Below are positions 1-6,274 of a stretch of 8,140 nt of DNA, in pieces (within the stretch, counting starts at the first letter, position 1; each line of letters begins with the position of its first letter). Location of the stretch: NCBI GenBank assembly GCA_023263235.1, contig JALQXE010000192.1:1-8140 (forward strand), read 5' to 3'. Below the pieces are notes generated by a model. It ran no database searches, had not been told where the DNA came from, and was given only the letters and a program-made list of their open reading frames with translations. This stretch comes from Sediminibacterium sp. GTDB lineage: Bacteria > Bacteroidota > Bacteroidia > Chitinophagales > Chitinophagaceae. The position numbers and the translations under genes were made by a program.

Positions 1-977
1 CGAATATCTGGTTTGTCAATGCCCATACCAAAAGCAATGGTAGCAACAATTACCTGCACATCCTCATTTAAAAATTGATCCTGCCTGTCGGCCCTTAATT
101 TTTGGTCAAGGCCAGCATGATAAGCCACTGCTTTAATATTATTCGCAATTAATAATTCGGCTAATTCTTCGGTAGTTTTTCTGTTCAACGTATAAATAAT
201 TCCACTCTTCCCTTTATGACCAGTAATATATTTTACAATGCTTTTTACAGTAAGTTCCTTTTTTACTTTTGGCTGAACCTCGTAGTATAAATTTGCGCGA
301 TTAAAGGAAGAGATTAAGATTTCAGGTTCCCGAAGTGATAAGTTTTTAACAATATCAGATTGAACTTTAGGTGTTGCTGTTGCAGTTAATGCTACAATAG
401 GCACTTCATTGTTTATCTCCTCCATCATTTCTTTTAACCTTCTGTATTCAGGTCTAAAATCATGACCCCATTCCGAAATACAATGCGCCTCATCCACTGC
501 AAAAAAGGAGATTTTTAAATCGCTAAAAAAATCTAAATTTTCTTGCTTTGTTAAAGTTTCCGGCGCTACATATAATAATTTTGTTTTTCCAGACAACAAA
601 TCCGATTTTACCTCTTTGATTTGTCCCTTATTTAATGAGGAATTTAAAAAATGGGCAACATCGTCCTTTTCACTATAGCCCCTCACTAAATCTACCTGAT
701 TTTTCATTAGGGCAATTAAAGGCGAAACAACAATGGCGCAACCAGGCAACATTAAGGCAGGCAATTGGTAACATAAACTCTTACCTCCACCGGTAGGCAT
801 AATCACAAAAGTGTCTCTACCACTTAATAAAGACATAATGGCTCTTTCCTGGGTCCCCTTAAATTCCTTAAACCCAAAATGCTGCTCAAGCGCCTGCAAT
901 ACCTCTTTTTTTTCAAAAGTATCTCCCATTGTGTTGGTAGAAATGGCTTTAGGGGTGGCTTTTTTAGCTTTTGGCAT
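1..977 (-). CDS. recQ: ATP-dependent DNA helicase RecQ, N-terminal part (cut by window edge)
   Basis: This is a superfamily 2 3'-5' DNA helicase acting in recombination and repair. The 325 visible codons, open to the left edge, carry the helicase motifs in order: the motif 0 region [11 protein letters not shown] (34-44), Walker A TGGGKS (62-67, Lys66), motif Ia SPLIAL (85-90), the DEAH box (162-165), the RecQ-specific aromatic-rich loop [13 protein letters not shown] (166-178), motif III ALTATAT (196-202), motif [12 protein letters not shown] (259-268), and motif V ending in GMGIDKP (317-323). The DEAH box followed by the aromatic loop separates RecQ from other SF2 helicases. Motif VI, the zinc/RQC region and any HRDC domain would lie beyond the edge. 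The chosen start is the ATG at 977, with [10 protein letters not shown] as a basic lead-in. A second ATG at 929 (Met17) is possible, because the helicase core starts only around residue 30. It is divergent from the sugar-phosphate isomerase gene. Confidence 0.96.
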   Translation of the reverse strand, partial: MPKAKKATPKAISTNTMGDTFEKKEVLQALEQHFGFKEFKGTQERAIMSLLSGRDTFVIMPTGGGKSLCYQLPALMLPGCAIVVSPLIALMKNQVDLVRGYSEKDDVAHFLNSSLNKGQIKEVKSDLLSGKTKLLYVAPETLTKQENLDFFSDLKISFFAVDEAHCISEWGHDFRPEYRRLKEMMEEINNEVPIVALTATATPKVQSDIVKNLSLREPEILISSFNRANLYYEVQPKVKKELTVKSIVKYITGHKGKSGIIYTLNRKTTEELAELLIANNIKAVAYHAGLDQKLRADRQDQFLNEDVQVIVATIAFGMGIDKPDI

Positions 978-1029
978 TTATAAATATCTTAAAATCAACT
1001 AATTCCGAAAATTTGGACTAATAATTTAA

Positions 1030-1037
1030 CGAAAATA
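1030..1037 (-). promoter_or_regulatory. Candidate -7 box for recQ (TATTTTCG)
   Basis: On the minus strand this reads TATTTTCG, one mismatch from the Bacteroidota sigma-ABfr -7 consensus TAnnTTTG. It lies about 50 bases before the recQ ATG, a plausible leader length. I see no good TTG-type -33 element at the expected spacing, so the call is weak. Confidence 0.22.
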
Positions 1038-1072
1038 ACTAAAGAAATGTTCATTCCCTACTAGTATTTTTT

Positions 1073-1084
1073 AAAAAGCTTTTT
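1073..1084. repeat. A-tract/T-tract palindrome AAAAAGCTTTTT
   Basis: This is a perfect 12-bp palindrome with three further T residues beyond its right arm. The arms are only A and T apart from the central GC, so an RNA hairpin would be weak. It is more likely part of a bent or easily melted upstream region than a terminator, as it lies between two outward-facing genes. Confidence 0.35.
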
Positions 1085-1102
1085 TTTAAGGTTTTCTTAT
1101 AA

Positions 1103-1121
1103 AAAGGGTATCAAAGGGTAT
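1103..1121 (+). repeat. Two 9-bp direct repeats AAAGGGTAT spaced 10 bp apart
   Basis: AAAGGGTAT occurs at 1103-1111 and again at 1113-1121, one base apart, so the copies sit about one helical turn from each other. They lie immediately upstream of the -7 box at 1129-1136, in the place of the -33 region. This would suit a paired binding site for a regulator, but two short copies could also arise by chance or slippage. Confidence 0.4.
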
Positions 1122-1128
1122 GAAACGT

Positions 1129-1136
1129 TAACTTTG
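1129..1136 (+). promoter_or_regulatory. Bacteroidota -7 promoter box TAACTTTG for the isomerase operon
   Basis: TAACTTTG matches the Bacteroidota -7 consensus TAnnTTTG at every fixed position. Transcription would start near 1142-1144, about a dozen bases before the ATG at 1155. No TTTG-like -33 element is visible at the usual spacing; that position is occupied by the AAAGGGTAT repeats. The box contains the TTG at 1134-1136, which argues against using that codon as a translation start. Confidence 0.5.
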
Positions 1137-1154
1137 TCACTCGTTAAAACGCAT

Positions 1155-2117
1155 ATGACAAATAGCATAAAGTCCATCGCCAATAGAACGTTACAAATAG
1201 AAATAGAGGCCATCAATGGATTGTCAAATTTTATAGACCATTCCTTTGAAGAAGCGGTTAATGCAATTCACCAAACTAAGGGTCGATTTATTGTGAGTGG
1301 AATTGGCAAAAGTGCCATCATTGCACAAAAAATTGTTGCCACTTGTAATTCAACCGGCACACCTTCCATTTTTTTACACGCATCAGAAGCGATTCATGGT
1401 GACTCTGGTATGATTACTTCCAATGACATTATTTTAATTATTAGCAAAAGTGGAGAAAGTCCAGAAATTAAAAACCTGGTACAACTGGTTAACCAATTTG
1501 GAAATACATTAATTGGAATGGTAGGCAATACTGAGAGTTATTTAGCGAAACATTCAAAATATGTATTAAATACCACTGTTCAGCAGGAGGCATGTGTAAA
1601 TAATTTAGCGCCTACCTCTTCTACTACCGCTCAAATGGTTATGGGTGATTTAATTGCAGTTTGTTTGATGGAACTAAATAGTTTTAAAGCAATTGATTTC
1701 GCTAAATTTCATCCGGGTGGGAACTTGGGAAAGCGTTTAACTTTAACGGTGGGGCAAATAGCAAACGCAAATGCAAAACCTAGTGTAATAGGTGCCACCC
1801 ATTTAAAAGAAATTATTCATACAATTTCAAAAAACAGATTGGGCGCTACCGCAGTAGTAGATGATCAAAATAATATTGAAGGCATTATCACAGACGGAGA
1901 CATAAGAAGAATGCTTGAACAACATACCAATATACAGGATTTAAAAGCAACAGATATTTATCACAAAGCGCCAATTACAATTGCTTCAGATGCACTAGCG
2001 GTAAATGCTTTAGCAATGATGCAAGAAAAAGACATTAGTCAAATTATTGTATCAGATGGAACAAAGTATGTGGGCATGATTCATATGCATGATTTAATGA
2101 GAGAGGGAATTTTTTAA
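1155..2117 (+). CDS. kdsD: Arabinose-5-phosphate isomerase, KpsF/GutQ (KdsD) family
   Basis: It interconverts D-ribulose 5-phosphate and D-arabinose 5-phosphate, the first step towards Kdo for the lipopolysaccharide core; the enzyme is cytosolic. The 320 residues comprise an N-terminal SIS sugar-isomerase domain (about 38-175) and two CBS domains (about 205-320), the standard family layout. SIS signatures are SGIGKSA (48-54) and SKSGESPE (97-104), with FHPGGNLGKRL (185-195) in the linker. As I recall the E. coli KdsD residues (Lys59, His88, Glu111, Glu152, His193), each has a counterpart here at a constant offset of 7: Lys52, His81, Glu104, Glu145 and His186. The frame stays open to a TTG at 1134, but that codon lies in the promoter box, so I chose the ATG at 1155. 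The guanylyltransferase gene follows after 8 bases, suggesting co-transcription. GutQ-like or capsule-specific isozymes cannot be excluded. Confidence 0.9.
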   Translation: MTNSIKSIANRTLQIEIEAINGLSNFIDHSFEEAVNAIHQTKGRFIVSGIGKSAIIAQKIVATCNSTGTPSIFLHASEAIHGDSGMITSNDIILIISKSGESPEIKNLVQLVNQFGNTLIGMVGNTESYLAKHSKYVLNTTVQQEACVNNLAPTSSTTAQMVMGDLIAVCLMELNSFKAIDFAKFHPGGNLGKRLTLTVGQIANANAKPSVIGATHLKEIIHTISKNRLGATAVVDDQNNIEGIITDGDIRRMLEQHTNIQDLKATDIYHKAPITIASDALAVNALAMMQEKDISQIIVSDGTKYVGMIHMHDLMREGIF

Positions 2118-2125
2118 TTAAACGA

Positions 2126-3220
2126 ATGAAAGGGATGAACAATAAACATCATTATGTAGCCATAATGGCGGGTGGAATTGGAAGTAGATTTTGGCCAATG
2201 AGCAGAACTGCCTACCCTAAGCAATTTTTAGACGTATTAAATACAGGCAAAACCTTAATACAGTGGACTTTTGAACGCTATGCCAAATTCATTCCAATCG
2301 AAAATATTTTCATAGTTACATCGGAAGAGTATGTTGCTATTGTAAAAGAACAGTTACCAAATTTACCGATTGAAAATATTTTAGCAGAACCTAGCCGTAA
2401 AAATACAGCACCTTGTATTGCTTATATTTCATTTAAATTGGCACAAAAAGATCCTGAAGCTACTTTTATTGTAGCACCAAGTGATCATTTAATTTTAGAA
2501 GAAGAAAAATTCCAAACAATTGTTGAAAATGCATTGGACTTTGTTTCCAATATAAAAGCATTGGTGACTTTAGGTATTAAACCTACTAATCCAAATACAG
2601 GATATGGGTATATTCAATTCGAAGGATTAGAAGTAGCCAAGGGAGTTTATAAAGTAAAAACCTTTACGGAAAAACCAAGTTTAGAAATAGCGCAATCTTT
2701 TTTAGATAGTGGCGACTTTTTATGGAACGCAGGTATTTTTGCTTGGAAAGCAAGTACGATTTTAACTGCATTTGAGAAATTGCAGCCAGAAATGTACGAG
2801 TTATTCGATCAAGAAAAAGAAAACTTTAATACCGAAAAAGAAAGAGCATCTATCTTAAAAATATATCCTCAGTGTACCAATATCTCAATAGATATTGCCA
2901 TTATGGAAAAGGCCGATAATGTATATGTATTGCCCTCTTCATTTGGATGGAGTGACTTAGGTACATGGAACAGTGCTTACGACAATATGGAGAAGGATTA
3001 TTTTGGCAATGCAGTAGCTTCGGATAATGTGGTGGTAATTGATGCTACCAAGTGTATGATTAATGCACCCAAAGATAAATTAGTGGTAGTACAAGGTCTA
3101 GATGATTTTATTGTTGTAGACACAAAGGATGTTTTGTTAATATGCAGCAAGGAACAAGAGCAATCTATTAAAGAATATGTTGCAGAAGTAAAAAGGAATA
3201 AGGGTGATAAGTACATTTAA
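2126..3220 (+). CDS. manC: Mannose-1-phosphate guanylyltransferase (GDP-mannose pyrophosphorylase), monofunctional
   Basis: It makes GDP-mannose from mannose 1-phosphate and GTP in the cytosol, for mannose- or fucose-containing surface glycans. The nucleotidyltransferase signature GGIGSRFWP (16-24) is followed by PKQF (31-34) with its conserved Lys. AEPSRKNTAP (87-96), APSDH (117-121, metal-binding Asp120), FTEKP (180-184), WNAGIF (200-205) and GWSDLGTW (274-281) follow in the family order. At 364 residues it has no room for the C-terminal cupin phosphomannose isomerase domain of the roughly 470-residue bifunctional enzymes, so that activity must be encoded elsewhere. Two starts are possible: ATG at 2126 (used here) and ATG at 2135, which would begin MNNKHHY, closer to relatives as I remember them. 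Neither has a convincing Shine-Dalgarno sequence. The gene is 8 bases after the isomerase, so probably in one operon. Confidence 0.93.
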   Translation: MKGMNNKHHYVAIMAGGIGSRFWPMSRTAYPKQFLDVLNTGKTLIQWTFERYAKFIPIENIFIVTSEEYVAIVKEQLPNLPIENILAEPSRKNTAPCIAYISFKLAQKDPEATFIVAPSDHLILEEEKFQTIVENALDFVSNIKALVTLGIKPTNPNTGYGYIQFEGLEVAKGVYKVKTFTEKPSLEIAQSFLDSGDFLWNAGIFAWKASTILTAFEKLQPEMYELFDQEKENFNTEKERASILKIYPQCTNISIDIAIMEKADNVYVLPSSFGWSDLGTWNSAYDNMEKDYFGNAVASDNVVVIDATKCMINAPKDKLVVVQGLDDFIVVDTKDVLLICSKEQEQSIKEYVAEVKRNKGDKYI

Positions 3221-3277
3221 TTAATGTAAAATTCGTAACTTACACTACAACGATTGCTTCACCATTAAGTTCCCCCT

Positions 3278-4342
3278 ATGGCAACTATTATTACTGGTAC
3301 TGGTAGTTACATACCCAATATTATCAAAACCAATAAGGATTTTATTGAAAACACCTTTTATGGTGAAGACGGCAAATTAATTCCTACCCCCAATAGTGAG
3401 ATCGTTGAAAAATTCAAAGATATAACCGGCATATATGAAAGAAGATACGCAGGTCAAGATATGAACACTTCTGAAATGGCTACGGAGGCTTCTAAATTAG
3501 CCATACAGGATGCAGGCATTGATCCCGAGACCATCGATCAAATAATAGTAGCACATAATTTCGGAAACGTTTTGCCAGGTACTATTCAAACAGATACCAT
3601 TCCCGCCATTGCTTCACGCGTTAAAAACCAATTAGGCATTCACAATCCAAACTGTGTTGCGTATGATATTTTATTTGGGTGTCCTGGTTGGATACAGGGG
3701 GTGATTCAGGCCGACGCATTTATTAAATCGGGTATAGCTAAACGTTGTTTAGTGATAGGCGCGGAAACATTGAGCAGAGTAGTGGACCCACATGATCGAG
3801 ATAGTATGATTTTTAGTGATGGTGCAGGGGCTTGTATTGTTGAAGAAAATAATAAAACCAATAGCGGCATTTTAGCAGCAAGTGTGCAAAGCCATTGTAA
3901 TGATGAAGCCTACTTTTTGTACCTAGGTAAATCCTACCACCCGGAAGGAGAAGAAGAAACAAGGTATATTAAAATGAAAGGGCGAAAAGTATATGAGTAT
4001 GCTATTAAGAATGTACCCATAGCAATGAAGGAATGTATCGAAAAAGCGGGTGTTGATATTAAAGAAGTAAAGAAATTTTTCTTGCATCAGGCCAATGAAA
4101 AAATGGATGAAGGATTTATAAAAGCCTTGTTTAAGTTATATGGAACAAGAGAAGTGCCTGAAAATATTATGCCTATGAGTATTCACGAATTGGGTAATAG
4201 TTCGGTAGCAACCATTCCTACTTTATATGATATGGTAAAACACGGTAAGTATCCTGAACATCAATTAAACAAAGGAGATATTATCATTTTTGCTTCGGTT
4301 GGAGCAGGCATGAATATTAATGCAATTTGCTACAGGGTATAA
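3278..4342 (+). CDS. 3-oxoacyl-ACP synthase III (KAS III/FabH-like) family condensing enzyme
   Basis: This is a thiolase-fold ketosynthase expected to condense an acyl-CoA or acyl-ACP starter with malonyl-ACP. The complete KAS III triad is visible: Cys135 in LFGCPGW (132-138), His270 in LHQANEKMDEG (269-279) and Asn307 in ELGNSS (304-309). SDGAGA (180-185) and the C-terminal SVGAGMN (340-346) occupy the usual glycine-rich positions. At 354 residues it is longer than E. coli FabH (317), largely from an extended N-terminal loop (about 24-45), and GCPGW replaces the commoner GCSGF around the nucleophile. It resembles a second KAS III-like lineage common in Bacteroidota rather than the main FabH, so I give no gene symbol. 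The ATG at 3278 begins MATIITGTGSYIP, the usual first strand. It lies 57 bases after manC, either within that operon or with its own promoter; no clear promoter box or terminator is visible in the gap. Confidence 0.85.
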   Translation: MATIITGTGSYIPNIIKTNKDFIENTFYGEDGKLIPTPNSEIVEKFKDITGIYERRYAGQDMNTSEMATEASKLAIQDAGIDPETIDQIIVAHNFGNVLPGTIQTDTIPAIASRVKNQLGIHNPNCVAYDILFGCPGWIQGVIQADAFIKSGIAKRCLVIGAETLSRVVDPHDRDSMIFSDGAGACIVEENNKTNSGILAASVQSHCNDEAYFLYLGKSYHPEGEEETRYIKMKGRKVYEYAIKNVPIAMKECIEKAGVDIKEVKKFFLHQANEKMDEGFIKALFKLYGTREVPENIMPMSIHELGNSSVATIPTLYDMVKHGKYPEHQLNKGDIIIFASVGAGMNINAICYRV

Positions 4343-4352
4343 CTTATTACAA

Positions 4353-6200
4353 TTAGTAACCGCGAACATTATTGCCTTCCATATAGTTTACAAAAGCTTT
4401 ATTACATACTCGGTTGCCACCTGGGGTTGGATAGTTACCCGTAAAGTACCAATCGCCAGTATTTGTAGGACAACATTCATGTAAATCCTCAATGGTTTGA
4501 TAAATAACTTCCACCGGAATATGTACATTGCTCGGGGTAATTAATTGTGCAATTTTATCTGAAATTTCTTCCGGTGTAAACGGCTTATACAATTGTCTTA
4601 CCACATTTTCGGTATGTAATTCACCTTTCGCTTCCAAGGCCTTAATTTTTTGATAGGTCTCGTCAATCACATTGCTCATGCCTCTTTCTTCCAATAATGC
4701 CATTGCGGCTTTAAAGGCAATAAAATCGCCCATTTTACTCATATCTATTCCGTAACAATCAGGATATCTAATTTGAGGAGCCGAAGAAACTACAATAATT
4801 TTTTTAGGGGCAAGGCGTGATAGCATTCTAATAATACTTTCTCTTAAAGTGGTTCCTCTCACTATGCTATCATCAATTACCACCAATGTATCTTGATCTT
4901 TTTTTACAGTGCCATAGGTGATATCATAAACGTGTTGCACCATTTCATTTCTATTGGCATCCTCTGTAATAAAGGTTCTAAGTTTCACATCCTTAATGGC
5001 AATTTTTTCCTGACGAATTTTTCGATTCACCATTTCTTCCAATCGCTCAACATCTACATCTTTACCCCAACTTAAAATGCGCTCTACTTTAATCTTATTC
5101 AAGTACTGTTCCATTCCTTTTATCAAACCATAAAAAGCTACTTCAGCTGTATTTGGGATATAAGAAAAAATGGTGTTTTTTAAATCTTTTTCAATGCGAT
5201 CTAAAACAATTTTGCTTAAGTGATTGCCTAAAGCAATACGCTCTCTATATATTTTTTCATCACTTCCTCTTGAAAAATAAATTCGCTCAAAAGAACAAGC
5301 TCTTCTTTCTTTGGGTTCAATGATTTGTTCAATTTTATAATCGCCATTGTCATCCACAATCAAAGCCGTGCCTGGCATCAATTCCAATACTTCATTCTCC
5401 CCTACATTGAATGTGGTTCTTATAGATGCACGTTCACTTGCTGCAACTATGACTTCTCCATCAATATAATAGTATGCCGGTCTAATTCCATTAGCATCGC
5501 GCATGATAAAACTATAACCATTGCCTATTAACCCGCCAATGGTGAAGCCTCCATCAAATAATGGTGCAGCTTGCTTTAATACATTTACAATATTGGGTGC
5601 ATTGGGATTTAAGTCTTCTTCTTTTACTAAAAAATGATGAATCACTTCCATCATTGCAGCCAAGTCACTTTGTTTTTCAAATGCACCTGGTTCCACACCA
5701 ATATGTTGAAACAGTTCATCGGTATTGACAAGGTTAAAATTACCAGCCAAGGCCATGTTTTTCCCTGGCACTAAATCTTTTTTCAAGAAAGGATGACAAA
5801 ACTCTACATTATTTTTTCCTTGTGTACCATAGCGCAAATGTCCAAGCAAAATCTCACCCATAAAAGGCAAGTGCCCTTTCATTAATCCTGGATGCTTTGT
5901 AATATCAGGTTGAAATTTTTCTAATTCTTGTATCTCTATTCCAATTTTGTAAAATAAATCGGCAATGGGCTGAGGCGCATTACTTCTTTGACGATATAAA
6001 AAGGGATTCCCCGCTTCAATATTTAATTTAAGAGTAGCCAAACCAGCGCCATCCTGTCCTCTGTTATGCTGCTTTTCCATCAGAAGATATAACTTATTAA
6101 GACCATAAGTTACCGACCCTCTTTTTTGCAGGTAATACGAAAAAGGTTTTCTAAGTCGAATATAAGCTAGGCCACATTCGTGTTTTATTTCGTCGCTCAT
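4353..6200 (-). CDS. purF: Amidophosphoribosyltransferase, long Bacteroidota form
   Basis: It catalyses the first committed step of purine synthesis, making 5-phosphoribosylamine from PRPP and glutamine. The N-terminal class II glutamine amidotransferase domain (about 9-290) begins at Cys9, presumably exposed by removing MSDEIKHE. It carries HNRGQDGAG (45-53), HLRYGTQG (121-128, glutamine-binding Arg123), AGNFNL (152-157) and RDANGIRP (234-241). The phosphoribosyltransferase domain follows, with RTFI (408-411) and the PRPP loop VVIDDSIVRGTT (440-451, Asp443/Asp444), then YGID (483-486) and a C-terminal FTGNYPTPGG (586-595). At 615 residues it exceeds typical PurF (about 470-510), partly through an insertion around 365-405. 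The CxxC of Fe-S-type PurF, just before FTG, reads GDWY here, so a canonical cluster is unlikely. The frame starts at ATG 6200, 74 bases after the SurA-like gene. A PurF-like paralogue of altered function is the main alternative. Confidence 0.88.
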   Translation of the reverse strand: MSDEIKHECGLAYIRLRKPFSYYLQKRGSVTYGLNKLYLLMEKQHNRGQDGAGLATLKLNIEAGNPFLYRQRSNAPQPIADLFYKIGIEIQELEKFQPDITKHPGLMKGHLPFMGEILLGHLRYGTQGKNNVEFCHPFLKKDLVPGKNMALAGNFNLVNTDELFQHIGVEPGAFEKQSDLAAMMEVIHHFLVKEEDLNPNAPNIVNVLKQAAPLFDGGFTIGGLIGNGYSFIMRDANGIRPAYYYIDGEVIVAASERASIRTTFNVGENEVLELMPGTALIVDDNGDYKIEQIIEPKERRACSFERIYFSRGSDEKIYRERIALGNHLSKIVLDRIEKDLKNTIFSYIPNTAEVAFYGLIKGMEQYLNKIKVERILSWGKDVDVERLEEMVNRKIRQEKIAIKDVKLRTFITEDANRNEMVQHVYDITYGTVKKDQDTLVVIDDSIVRGTTLRESIIRMLSRLAPKKIIVVSSAPQIRYPDCYGIDMSKMGDFIAFKAAMALLEERGMSNVIDETYQKIKALEAKGELHTENVVRQLYKPFTPEEISDKIAQLITPSNVHIPVEVIYQTIEDLHECCPTNTGDWYFTGNYPTPGGNRVCNKAFVNYMEGNNVRGY

Positions 6201-6219
6201 GATGGTTGTTAAGGAGCCA

Positions 6220-6227
6220 CGAATTTA
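6220..6227 (-). promoter_or_regulatory. Candidate -7 box for purF (TAAATTCG)
   Basis: The minus strand reads TAAATTCG, one mismatch from TAnnTTTG. It would give a short leader of roughly 13 bases before the purF ATG at 6200. A TTG lies 24 bases upstream of the box, slightly far for a -33 element. The rest of the 74-base gap, apart from an A-run at 6262-6274, shows nothing distinctive. Read-through from the upstream SurA-like gene is equally possible. Confidence 0.3.
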
Positions 6228-6274
6228 CAATAGTTCCTGAATGATAACTAGCAACAGGCCGAAAAAAAATAAAA

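Larger units (their letters stand above)
978..1154. other. Divergent intergenic region between recQ and the isomerase gene
   Basis: These 177 bases are very AT-rich and separate two outward-facing genes, so they should hold both promoters. Visible within them are a Bacteroidota-type -7 box for the rightward gene, a weaker candidate for recQ, a pair of 9-bp direct repeats and an A-tract/T-tract palindrome. No open frame here looks coding. A and T runs at 1067-1105 could make the DNA intrinsically bent; that is inference from base composition only. Confidence 0.7.

Noticed and set aside
811..1002. Plus-strand open frame of 63 codons across the start of recQ
   Set aside because: It lies antisense to the well-conserved N-terminus of RecQ, has no recognisable domain and no start context; it is a shadow frame.
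1073..1090. A-tract/T-tract palindrome as a terminator
   Set aside because: The stem has only one GC step, and it lies between two genes that point away from it, where no terminator is needed.
2998..3216. Minus-strand open frame of 72 codons inside manC
   Set aside because: It is antisense to the conserved C-terminal part of the guanylyltransferase, with low-complexity Ser/Thr-rich content typical of shadow frames.
3221..3277. Possible promoter or terminator between manC and the condensing-enzyme gene
   Set aside because: TAACTTAC and TAAGTTCC each differ from the -7 consensus at two fixed positions, and the TGTAA/TTACA inverted repeat has only 5 bp; none is convincing.
4893..5531. Two plus-strand frames (4893-5075 and 5325-5531) inside purF
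   Set aside because: Both are antisense to clearly coding purF sequence and show no protein family features.
6261..6274. T-rich run on the minus strand right after the SurA-like stop codon, as a possible intrinsic terminator
   Set aside because: No GC-rich stem precedes it; the nearest stem is a 5-bp TGCTT/AAGCA inside the coding end, separated from the T-run by more than ten bases.
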